A stretch of 64,000 nucleotides of DNA from Daphnia pulex. Taxonomy: Eukaryota; Arthropoda; Branchiopoda; Diplostraca; Daphniidae. Each line of letters opens with the position of its first letter. The stretch's first letter is position 1. The notes under the pieces were generated by a model. The model made no database searches. It was given only the letters and a program-made list of their open reading frames with translations, and was not told the origin of the DNA. Of this stretch, positions 50,271 through 60,630 are shown piece after piece. The DNA is taken from the NCBI RefSeq assembly GCF_021134715.1, contig NC_060024.1:11222001-11286000 (forward strand). The letters are read 5' to 3'. The position numbers and the translations under genes were made by a program.

Positions 50271-50849
50271 GTCGTTGAAAAGTGATCCATTTTCTTGGAA
50301 ATATTCCGTGGGGGTTTTTGATCACTAACCATACTTAAAAAACAAAACTGGTAGAATAATTTCATGTAAATAACGGAACGTTTCTCTCCTTTCTAATTTA
50401 CATTTAAGCTGCACTCGGGGATTCCCTTGTGCAAGGAAATAGGAAAGGACGGTATAGACCTTTCTCTTCTTAGCAATGAGACAACCTAGTTACTTAGATT
50501 TTGTACTTTCCCTAGAATAAAGCAGTTGTCCGCCAAAGAAGAAAAAACCAGTTTTGATTTTTTTAGAAATTAAAATATGGAAATTTCTTCTATTTGAAAG
50601 CGAAATAGTTTTTTTTTCAATCTTACTTGTGAAAAAAGAAAAAAAAATCAACTGATATCAGGAATCATTTATATTGCCAATGTTGCTTTCTGTCTTCAAT
50701 CAATATAATGTGATAAATCATATTTTTGTTTGAATTGAAGACAACTGCATATGTCTAGCAAAGAAAGAGATGGTTTTCGGTTAGTAATCCATCGTGTTAT
50801 GTCCCAGAACTTGACGGGACCACCGTGGTTATCCGAATTGCGCATCTCG

Positions 50850-53800
50850 TTATTTCCACGGAAGAAGACTCATGCTCGGAATGGAAGACGATTTACAGTC
50901 AACGATCGGGTTACTAAACGAAAGAATCAACAAAAGATATTATTTAAGTTGTTTTGAAATTACTGATACAAAAACGTACGTGGCAGATACAGATTTGAAG
51001 ATCAATGGCTGGAATTTCTCGACGCGGCTGTTGTCGCAGACTAGACGTGCCAGACTGACTTTACGAATTTCGTCCAATTGAGCTTATTTATTTAAGAAAA
51101 AACGAAGATAGATCAGTGATTTTTTGAAAAAAAACATAGATTATTACGTCGGAGATGTACCTTGTGTGAATGAACCGGCCTGTCCCGAAAGATCGTAGAA
51201 ATATCGATCACCCCGCTTGATTCTCAAAAACTGTTGGCCAATCATACACTGGAATGTGGGGCCTACCAAGGCACCTTCGGCAACTCGCTCGGAAGTACCA
51301 GCGATAAACAGATCAATATCATCGACTGAGTCGTATAGCATTTTAAAGCGATTGATAATCTGTAAAGCGAAACGAGAGGTTTTAATTCATTTTTACTTGA
51401 ATGTCTTCAGTTATTATACTTACCACGCTGGGTATTGTGTCACAGAGATCATCGAAATTTGATGCTTTTTTGAGACCGCACATCTCACGATAAGCATTGT
51501 AGCTAGGTATACCTATAAAAACATTGCCAATGTAACATTGCACTGACTAAATTTAGCTGTTGATTTTTTAAATTTTTACCGTGATCACGACCGCGTTGAA
51601 TATTTAGAGCAACTAAATCGGCACCGAAGCGCTGGGCGGGATCTTCGAACAAGTGGTTAGTGAGCTGCCAAGTGAAACCAGTTAAATCAAATTTTCTAAA
51701 GGCTATAGTTAAATGGATTTCTGGGGCGGTAGAGAATGGCAACTTACCTCTACGGTGAAACCGTTGTCTACATTTTGAACTGGTGTTGTAGCTAAAGATA
51801 TGAGAAACTTGTCGAGATTCCCCGGGGTGTAAACCTCTTGTGTTCTGAAAAAGTGTTGGCGTAAAACTTTTTCAGTCCCCACCTTCTGCCTCTGTTCATT
51901 GAATAAACTAACAATAGAAAGGAAATGCCCATTAGCATTCGACGAACGTTCAAATACAGTTACTAACATATTTTATTCTTTGAATTATTCTCTATTTAGA
52001 TTACCTGTATCTTCCTTGAACGAGCGAGTGGCCGAAACGGAAAGCGGCGGCAACGAATTCATTGGTGATGGCTGGATTTAGATTGGCGTCGTAACTTTGA
52101 CTGAACCCACTTTGAAGAGGTAACAGGCCAAGTTCTTGCATCTTTTTTCTACCGATGACGATAGGTAGCCATTCGTTGTAGGCAATGTGTTGCGCTTGTG
52201 CGATCAGAATGCGCCTGGCCTCCTGGTAGAGACGCTCGTCGTTCCATGACGGGTTCAATTTGGCTAGCTCATCTGTAAGTCTGTTGTGCTCACGTAGGAA
52301 AACAGTTTGCGTAACGGCCATGCTAGGAGTCACGCTTGATCGACCGTCACCTTTGGAGAGCAAAAGAAATTTCGTTTACTAAATAATCGAGTAGCAAATT
52401 AGCAATGTGTCTCACCTGCGTTGAAACATTTGATTTCGCTGGATTCTTCAACACCGGAAATTTCTCTAGCTAGACTGCAAGGTCTTCCAAGTGGACTTTC
52501 TCCAGGTGGTAGCAATAATTTCTCGTGGTGATTCCTCAAGGGGCTCACCTTTAATTTTCCGTTCTCTTTGGTCCGTAAATCTTCAGCCGTTTTATCGTCC
52601 GAACCGTAGACAACCGACAGATCCAAAAAGTGCGTATTAGCGTTCATCTGAAAATAAAAGAGTAAATAATGTGAACCCTAGGGGAACTGAATTGGTAAAT
52701 TGTAACAAGTAACCTGCTCCCTGCTACCAAATTTGCAATCTAATCTTGGAGCTCCATCGGAGCGGAGGAATTGCATGCAAGTTTGTCCGAACTGAGAGTA
52801 AAATGGATCGTCCTGCGGGATCGAAATGGGCAAGCATTTTACAGGATCGAGTTTATCCGCTGTCAACGGTTTACCATCGCTCGTACAACACGTTATGGCT
52901 TAAGGGGGAAAAGATAGAAAATAAGGAGACTTAAAATTTGGAATAACTTAATAATTTTACTGTCGGGGGTTGCCGGAGTTGATATTAAATCGCTAGAAAA
53001 AAAAAACAATAATTATTTTAAATAAAATTGATAAAAATAGATTAGTGTCCATCACTTACTGGTCCATAAATTGACCAAATTGCATGGTCCATAAAGTAGT
53101 CGAATCGCTAGGAGAGTTCTCATCGTGAACTACGGAAATGGACACCAATCGGGGGCTGAAATTCAACGCAATTAATCACATCAACTTCTTTTGTTTTTGA
53201 AAGTATTTAATGGTTTCTATTACCTGGGAAGTTCACGGCCTTGACGCCAGTTTTTAGCCTTCCTTGGTGCCGACACACCTATTCAAGTTAGACATTTATT
53301 TTAGGCTTAATAATATTTCTTTAGAATCAAACATATGATTTAATACCGTCGTCGTAATCGGATTCAGTAAGACGTATATACTGGGTTGATGATCTTCCCC
53401 AAATGGAATTTGCGATGTTATTACACGAACCGTCCAGCGTTCGGAAGGGAGAACGGGGATTATTGCAGGGTGGATTGGCGGGACATATGCCAGACAAACT
53501 CGTATCTCTGAGGCTGATTTGGGAAAAGGCAGATGCAACCTGTTGGGCCGAAACTGTGTCACTGAATAGAAAAATTTGAAACGGTGTTGCTAGTCACACA
53601 TTTGTAGTTAGAAAAGAAATATTGGGAAACTTACGATTGAAACTGTTTTACAAGTTGCTCGGCAGCAAAAGTAGCAGGCAGCGCACCGCGACTGAGCTTA
53701 ATAACATTCTGTGATGTTCGAGAGAAGAAAGCTTGCGCAGAACCTGACGAACCGGGTCTGTTTACCACCTGGCTGTCGACGAGGCAACTTTGGGTATCAA

Positions 53801-54244
53801 CCAAACACGTCACCTTTTCTTTGCCTACTGTGATAGCTTTCTCGACAGTTGCAATGTCAAGCTTAAAGTTCGAATTGAAATGTTGATTTTTTTTTTGTTG
53901 AATGGGCACTCCATTGCCTGCGAAAAGTTAAACATTATAATTCACACGTTTATATCATTTCAGAACACATCACGCATACCATTGTAGGGAAGATCCGGGC
54001 AGCAGATGCCTGCATTGCCATCGGTTAATTTGCAGTCTGCCTTAGGAGTGGCCACAACGAGATCGTACCACACAGAGCAATCTTCGGCTGGGCGACATTT
54101 CGACGCGTAACCGCCCATCGCAGGACAAGTTTGGTAGGCCTTATAAGGCGGAGGAGTTGTAGCATAATATTGATTTCCATAAGCGGCAACAGAGAGCACC
54201 AATAAGCCCATTACAACTGTTCTAATGATCAACTTCGACATCAT
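50850..54244 (-). CDS. Secreted CLIP-like/animal heme peroxidase Px4
   Basis: Fifteen exons: 54244-53980, 53917-53635, 53561-53347, 53278-53224, 53155-53060, 52992-52961, 52898-52714, 52647-52416, 52350-52005, 51907-51748, 51664-51580, 51512-51424, 51359-51161, 51082-50980, 50913-50850; 802 residues. Signal peptide IIRTVVMGLLVLSVAAYG; CLIP-like module CRPAEDC ... ICCPDLPYN; peroxidase domain from [19 protein letters not shown]. Active-site segments: FGQFMDHDLIS, VVYGSDDKTA, Arg in [21 protein letters not shown], proximal His in [19 protein letters not shown]. The Glu242 equivalent is Val. As in Px3, a tiny exon (32 nt) finishes the distal His codon. Closest relative is Px3: IAQAQHIxYNEWLPIxIG and [15 protein letters not shown]-like blocks are nearly identical, so the pair is a tandem duplicate. 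ATG-ATG start; the first is used. Confidence 0.93.
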
Positions 54245-56521
54245 TTTCAGATCTTGCAAAATTAAAAACCAAACAGTAATTATTAGCGCTTGTTAATATA
54301 GGATTTTAAAAATAAAGAAAAAATTAAAACACTTACATGTATGATAAATGCAGCAAGTAGTAAAGGATTATAGAATAACAAACTGCATGCGCCGCACGGA
54401 TCGACTAGCACAGCATGTCTGTGCCTAGAGAGCTCAATGTTGTAGCTTTTTCCAAAGCAATCGCATTTAGAAATTGTTGGCTAAGGATTTCCGTTGGTTG
54501 AAGGCAGACGAATAGGGCGTCGTAACTAATATTTTACACCTCAATTTCCTCGATGGTTAAATGTGTTGCTCTTTATCAGAGTAGAATGTTAATTCGGTTA
54601 GTTGCTCAAAGGAAGTGGCCGTCTGGCTTATCCCTATCAAATCATTTGGTTTTCTGTTTCCTGTTATACCTATATATTAGTTCTCATATATAAACACAGA
54701 ATGGGCTTTATTAGGTCTTTACTATTTGTGTAGCAATACATGCGGTTGTTGAATGTTACCACCGCAGAATAATGTTCATCAAAGCTTGGGAAGTTATAAT
54801 CAAATTCTAATGATTAATTTTTTCTATAAGTAACAAAAACTTTTTTTTTCTAAATATTGAATTGAAAATGGAAGTAAACCAGATGGGATTAAATTTTTTA
54901 TTATTCTATGAAATTGAATTGAATTGTAATGTTCATATTTGACAAACTTATTAATTTTTAATATTTTAATAGGCGGTGTTGAGACTAATATATTCGCATC
55001 GGTGCTTCCTAGTTTTCACATAATCAGATCGTCTATCCTGAGATTCCTGACAGAAACTGTAGGGCGTCAGTTAGGTAAATCTACGATGTTTTGTAATAAG
55101 CAGTTAACGAAAGATTTCGTTCCCGACTACTTGCACGTTGAAGGGCAAAAAAAGGCAGAGATGGATTATAGAAAGCTGACAGAGGTGATGCATCGATTGC
55201 AAACTAATGGGCATTTTATTTTTTTTTTTCAACAGATCTGGAACACAAAAGAGAAGAATTTCGTCTTTACTGGCGCAGAGTTGGCGATAGTTGTCTGTAA
55301 TTCTGGATCTTGCATTTTCAAATTTTTCATATACATATTGGGACACTGGTTCTTTACTGACCGCTAGATGCCACTGACTTCAAATGATTTGTCATGAATA
55401 GTTGAATACAGCCTTCATCATAAAACATGGCGAAACAAATTGTTGCTATTTTCTATTTATTTTTCTGTGATTGAAAAATACCGAATTATGTAGGTTTATC
55501 TTAAACTGGTTTACTTATTTTTATATATTACACCCATTTCTTCAAATTCCAGAAAGTCTGTCGGTGATTCTAACAAGTTGACTTAGCGTTCATTCACTTT
55601 CCATCCATTAGATCCTCATGCTGTCAAAAGCCTAAAACTAGTGTTTGAAGCACACATATAGTGGAATACAAATGTGCGAAGATAAGTATTTTCCCATTAC
55701 TGCTACCACACCAACGACACCACGTCAAATGCCTTACTAAAACATCACCCATTTGATAAAGGTAAGCAGCATCAATATCACCATATCACCTATCACCACG
55801 ACCACACTACTGCAATACTTCATAACACTTTCTTTAGCATCAGGAAATTTATCCCACCCGAGGAGTAATGCAGTTGGTTGCTGTAGTTCCATTATCACGG
55901 TTTTTCGTCATGGACATTTCAGTGTGCTTCTTAGAAAAGGTAAAGATTGATATGCTTTTTAATTTTTATATTTTCATTAATGTAACATTTTTTTACAGAG
56001 CACACAAGATCCCCACGGCCCACGAACATCCTTGAGCCAATGCTGGATTTTTTCCATGACAGAAGAGGGACTTCCACCCACATTCTGCTCCATCCTTATC
56101 TTCAAGACTCATCCAGCTTTACTGCTTCAGTGCTTCTTATGCTGCTAGTCCTGCTACACAACTTTTCTTGCTTCACTGGCAAGTTGGATCACTTCAGTTG
56201 CTGTGACACACCTGCAGTCACTCACCACGGGATTATGGCCAGGTACCGGACTATTGACTTATTTTCGTAGATTATCTACCAATAATCTAAAATTTGCGTT
56301 AAACCTTCTGTCTGTGTAATAATTCCAAAATCAGGCCCTTTTTGAGCGTAAAAGAAGTGTTAGTGTGTTACTTAGACGTTCCTTTTTTCTAACGCTAGAT
56401 GGCATTTCGATCATTTTCAGCTGTCAAAACAGTCGTTTCAGTTACTTTGCAAATCTCTTTAAACATTTATCGGCAGCTGTTGTGTAGAAATTTTTTAGTG
56501 AAAACTGACGATAACTATCCC
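54245..56521. other. Intergenic, no supported gene
   Basis: Contains the Px4 upstream region (TATATA-like tracts near 54671 and 54688) and AT-rich sequence. Open frames at 54939-55367 and 55753-56270 have no recognisable domain or consistent exon structure. A CCGCTAGATG motif lies at 55361-55370 and a CGCTAGATGGC motif at 56393-56403. Confidence 0.4.
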
Positions 56522-56914
56522 CCAACAAAGCTCACTTGTTAGATTTTTAAAAGTGTGTTTTTTTTTCTACTTCCGGTTTTCTCATTTCTGTCAGTAGTTT
56601 AGTAAATATTGATCTGACGCACAAAATAACTACATATTCGTGATCCTCGTAAAATTTGTGGTAAAGTTCATGTTATCTTTTTTACGTTTTCGTACTTCCG
56701 GTTTCGAAAATTTTCCTGAACTATAGTTCAGGAAAATTCTCGATTTTGGCCAAATTTTGGATTTCGTTTAAATCACAGCTAATCGACCCCAAATTTCATG
56801 GAGATCACGAATATTTGGTTTATTCCGTCGGCAGCTCAATGGTTTAGGCGCTATGGCTTACTTCCGGTATACTTCCGGAATCTTTTTATAAAACTAGCAA
56901 GTGAGCTTTGTTCT
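56522..56914. mobile_element. Foldback/MITE-like imperfect inverted repeat
   Basis: Three nested inverted pairs share one centre near 56720-56724. The outer arms are AACAAAGCTCACTTG (56524-56538) and its complement (56898-56912); the middle arms are ATATTCGTGATC (56634-56645) and its complement (56803-56814); the core is a 30-bp palindrome around TCCTGAACTATAGTTCAGGA (56709-56738). ACTTCCGG boxes occur in both arms. Short size and no coding content fit a non-autonomous foldback or MITE element. Confidence 0.7.
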
Positions 56915-57178
56915 GTGTACAGTTCTGAAAGTTGAATGCTAAATTTTTAAGAAAAATTTTAAGCGCCTGTAAAGTTTTGAGCAAAAAAAAACTGATCAAT
57001 GTACATTTATGTATTATGTAACTTTTATTGGCATTTCCCTTAATAACACTTGTTTTGTCTTTATTCAGGTAATGCAGAGAAGACGTCGAGAAGATGGACA
57101 CCAAAACATCGCCGGTATCTCCAAAATGTCAGCGCGGATCATCATTTGTTGTTGGTAATATGTTTTCGTATGTGTTAG

Positions 57179-57511
57179 TTAACCCGTTGGCTGCCACGCC
57201 TTTGTTCTCCCCTAGCTCCTTAGCACGGGCCGCGCTGTTCGGTCTCGTGGTTTACATGCCACGGGGTCGGAGAGTCGCACCAGCCCAAGATTCGCCGCAA
57301 GGCGCCTGTTAGGCAGTGCACCATAGGGACTTCCCCCTTGTCGATACGGTGATGGATTCTAGAGGCGTGCATTCCATCTTCTCCTGTCACCGTGTCAGCC
57401 CGGACTTGTCAGCAATGGCAAGTCCCACCTTGGTCATGGATCCTTCAGACATGGCGCGTAGAGAGTAGAGAACAACCTACGGGTTGTATGGCGTGGCAGC
57501 CAACGGGTTAA
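57179..57511. mobile_element. piggyBac-like MITE with TTAA target duplication
   Basis: A 325-bp GC-rich insert is flanked on both sides by TTAA and bounded by 18-bp perfect terminal inverted repeats CCCGTTGGCTGCCACGCC (57183-57200 and complement 57490-57507). TTGTTCTC follows a little further in on both sides. TTAA target sites and termini beginning CCC are the hallmarks of the piggyBac superfamily. No transposase is encoded, so it is non-autonomous. Confidence 0.75.
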
Positions 57512-57738
57512 CTTAAGTGTATGTATGTGTGTGATTGTAAAAAGTGGAGGAATTGTGGGTGGAGGTGGGAAAATAAAGCAATTCCTTTTCATGATTGTGT
57601 TCATTATGTCTTGAGTAATTTATAACTTAGTAATGTTCAGCAAATAAAACAGTATATTTATCTGACTTTAAAGTTTTACATTCATGCATTAAGACACTTG
57701 GCTATTACTTGTAAAGACATCTCTCTTTCAATAAATTT

Positions 57739-57965
57739 CTGTGAATGGGCCAAACACAATGTCTGCCATGAACTCCTTTGTTACGCCATCCTATATGTAA
57801 AGTATAGAACTGTTGATATTAAACATTTAGAATAAACACTAAACAGTAGCCTAAAGTTTCTTTCGTGACTTACCTCGAAAAAGAATTTCGTCCAAAGACC
57901 AGCATATGTCCGTATGAAGAGCGACTAGAGAAGTAGTTACCTCCAAAATAGGAACATCTGTCGCA
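57739..57965 (-). pseudogene. Unrecognised gene remnant
   Basis: On the minus strand a CTCTAG acceptor near 57926 opens SLFIRTYAGLWTKFFFE, ending at a GAG|GTAAG donor. A further acceptor (ATATAG) opens DGVTKEFMADIVFGPFTEIY and a stop near 57739. Both pieces are in phase and look protein-like. Upstream, PFDNATDVPILE is separated by only 16 nt, too short for an intron, so the locus seems broken or is a chance pattern. Family unknown. Confidence 0.3.
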
Positions 57966-58136
57966 TTGTCAAAAGGTTTAAAACTATTTAGGGTCTTACA
58001 AGATGGTTACCCGCAATTAAATATTTATTTGCTCATTAAACATCCACAATCAAATATCGGTGACTAGCAACTATTAAAAATAACCGACAAATCTGAACAC
58101 AAATACCGACACAGATGATCAAATTAAAATTCAGCT

Positions 58137-59081
58137 CTAGCATTCAGAAGTCTCCTTGTAATCATCTACAGAAGCGTAGGTTGAGGTGTAATATATTGGT
58201 GCCTTAGTAGTGTAGTACCTTAGGGCAGAGAAATACTTTGGAACTTCGGTGTATAGGTCGGAGCAGCGTAAGTAGCGGTTTAATAATTACGAGCCTTAGT
58301 TTGGTAGTAGCTTGGAACAGAGTAATACTTGAGTTCCTCGGTGTACTAAAGTGGGACAGCGTACGTGGTTGTGTAATATGATGCTTCTTCGGTGTAGTAC
58401 TTGGGGGCTTCGGTGTTGTTGCTTAATGTAGCGTAGGTTGGGGTGTAGTAAACGGAAGCATCAGTGTAGGATTTCTGTTCAACGTAGTAGAAAGGGGTAG
58501 CTTCTGTGTAGTAAGTCGGGGCTGCGTAATGCTTGACCGCCTCAGTTGTGGCTGTGTAGATCGTGGCAGAGTAGTATTTGGGTGCTTCGGTGTAGTATTC
58601 GACCGTTTGGGTCGAGAAATTAGCTGGAGCCTCGGTGTAGTAGCTGGAGCCTCGGTGTAGTAGCTGGAGCCTCGGTGTAGTAGCTGGAGCCTCGGTGTAG
58701 TAGCTGGAGCCTCGGTGTAGTAGCTGGGAACACAGTAGTACTTGGGAGTCTCGGTGTAGTAAGATAGGGCAGCATACGTAGTTCTCTCCGCTGCCTTGGT
58801 GGTGTAGCTCGAGGCAGAGTAATAATTCGGGGTATCGGTGTAGTAGCTCGGGGAAGCGTAAGTTATGGTATCATACTCCTGTGGCTTAGTGGTGTAGTAC
58901 TTGGGGGCCTCGGTGTAGTAACTGGTCGTTAAAGTTGTTGTTGTGTAGTTAGGCGGCGGCGTTGCGGTTTGGTATCCGCCATACCCAGGAGACATCGGTA
59001 CACCAGTGGTCGACCCAGCCATACAACGCCCAACAGCAGCACGATGCTATATTTAACTAAACAATGAATAAGTTTAAACAT
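58137..59081 (-). pseudogene. Decayed YYTEAP-repeat secreted protein gene, copy 1
   Basis: The minus strand encodes a low-complexity Tyr/Thr/Ala/Pro protein with YYTEAPKYY repeats after AGSTTGVPMSPGYGGYQTAT. Relative to copy 2, seven bases are missing between the signal peptide (FKLIHCLVKYSIVLLLGVV) and AGSTTG, breaking the frame. In the middle a block of five 20-bp units shifts the frame by one; beyond it the YYTEAP register continues in another frame (YYTEAPKYYSATIYTATTEA). Further on it meets a TAG and a TAA and lost at least one base before the original end (STYASVDDYKETSEC). Such repeat proteins are probably secreted structural or mucin-like, but this copy cannot make one intact. An open frame of 199 codons remains (59022-58423). 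Confidence 0.7.
58621..58720 (-). repeat. Five tandem 20-bp units inside a coding relic
   Basis: Five perfect copies of TAGCTGGAGCCTCGGTGTAG (plus-strand reading) lie head to tail. Twenty is not a multiple of three, so each added copy changes the reading frame of the YYTEAP protein. The identity between copies points to recent expansion. Confidence 0.95.
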
Positions 59082-59150
59082 TAATATTTAATGGCATATT
59101 AACAAATAGAAAAAAGTAGGATTCATACAAAACTGAATATTTACCCATAA

Positions 59151-59485
59151 TTATGAACTGGTTTTAGCCTTAGTGGTGTAGTACTTGGGAGCCTCGGTGT
59201 TGTACTCCAGCTCTTTGGTGGTGTAGCTCGGGGCAGAGTTATACTTCAGGGCTTCTGTGTATTAAATCGGGGCATATAAGTTGGGGTGGTACTCTTGGTG
59301 CCTTGGAGGTGTAGTAACCGGTTGTTGCGTATGTTGTTGTTGTGTGGGAGGCGCGGCGTTGCGGTTTGGTTTCCGCCATGCTCAGGAGACATCGGTACAC
59401 CAGTGGTCGACCCAGCCATTAACGATACAACACCCAACAGCAGCACGACGCCATAGTTAACTAGACAATTAATTAATTTAAACAT
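59151..59485 (-). pseudogene. Decayed YYTEAP-repeat gene, copy 2
   Basis: It starts with a good signal peptide (MFKLINCLVNYGVVLLLGVV) and SLMAGSTTGVPMSPEHGGNQ, then goes out of register. The expected Thr-rich part (TYATTGYYTSKAP) lies in another frame and the open frame ends at 59246. Downstream remnants continue in yet another register (KYNSAPSYTTKELEYNTEAP, then KYYTTKAKTSS) to a stop at 59151. It is directly adjacent to copy 1 in the same orientation, so the two arose by tandem duplication and both decayed. Confidence 0.6.
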
Positions 59486-59740
59486 ATATTCAATTATAAC
59501 TGACACATAAACAAGTAGTCAACTAAATATTAATACAAAACACCATTTAAAAACAGAATATATACCCATGATTGCGAACTGGTAATTCGATGAAGAAGGC
59601 AGTTGGTCACAGAGAGTGCACTGCAGTTGTTGCCGTGTCAGAGATGCACGCTCGACTGATATCTATTGCCTTTTCTCTCGCCTTTTATACGATTTTTTCT
59701 CACCATTCCCCTCCTAAGCCTTGCGGCTATTGTACCTGCT

Positions 59741-60134
59741 TGATAATGATGCGACACGTCCCGTTCTCACCCAACCTCTACACCACAGAACACATTTTTC
59801 GTAATAATCTCCGTGACCTTCGAAAGTAAAGGAAAATATTCTTTCCTTCTGCAAGTTGACGTTGCTGGGGATGGGTCTACAACAACCAATATCAAAATGA
59901 ATGCCAAATGGTTATGGCTTGCAGCCAGGTACTCGCTTGATAATGATGCAACACGTGTCGTTCTCACCCAACCTCTACACCACTCCATGATAATTTTACT
60001 TTTTTTCTCCGTGACCTTCGAGCGGGATGGACATGCAAACTGGCCTTTCTTTCTGCAGGTTGACGTTGCTGGGGATTGGAATGGGTCTAAAACAATAACA
60101 ATATCAAAATTAATACCAAATGGTTACGGCTTAA
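59741..60134. repeat. Tandem duplication of a ~197-bp segment
   Basis: Two adjacent diverged copies (about 59741-59937 and 59938-60134) share TGATAATGATGC, CGTTCTCACCCAACCTCTAC, CTCCGTGACCTTCGA and AGTTGACGTTGCTGGGGAT in the same order. Function unknown. Confidence 0.75.
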
Positions 60135-60474
60135 AACTCACTTTATACCAATTGACATTTGAGTCATTAACTCGTTTCTTCGGTGAAAGAATAAATCTTC
60201 CATTTCGAACAGTTTGAAGGACAGTCGGCACTTTTTAAAATATTCCTTTTCGCCTTTATCTAAATTTCAAACACATGATCAATCCATATTCATTTCATGA
60301 TGTGCACACAGTTGAGCCTATTATTGTTAAAGCTTTAAAATAGAATAGAGGATAGTAATTTCCGGAAGTAGGTGATAGACTAATAGTTCTTTAAGAATGG
60401 AGTTCCCATCAAATAAGACACCAATGGCGCCCTTCAGTGAAATCTAGGGATTCAATACCCATACATACAAACAT

Positions 60475-60630
60475 AAGCTTAAAATTTGTGATATTTTTCC
60501 CTACTTAGTCACAATACACCAATGCCTGATGTAGCCTGCAATAGCCTGCCACAGGAATTGAACTCGGGACTCAAGCGTAAGAAATATGGGTTTTACTACT
60601 TAGATGGCTACGCTACCACCTACCACTGAT
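60475..60630 (-). mobile_element. tRNA-derived SINE candidate
   Basis: The minus strand reads an A-box-like GGTAGCGTAGCC (near 60606-60618) and, about 45 nt later, a B-box-like GAGTTCAATTCC (60554-60565), followed by a unique tail. This is a degenerate pol III tRNA promoter; the molecule is not foldable as a true tRNA, which suggests a SINE head. The 3' end is uncertain. Confidence 0.4.

Larger units (their letters stand above)
48267..50849. other. Intergenic between Px3 and Px4 with diverged direct repeats
   Basis: No gene is supported, although a plus-strand frame at 49354-49707 is open. The stretch holds two diverged direct copies of a ~240-bp segment (see the repeat entries) and the 3' UTR of Px4. 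Confidence 0.5.

Noticed and set aside
54939-55367. 142-codon plus-strand open frame
   Set aside because: No recognisable motif; the opposite strand is also open, and there is no exon structure.
57094-57312. Open frame overlapping the left end of the TTAA-flanked element
   Set aside because: Crosses the boundary of the MITE and has no homology, so it is a chance frame.
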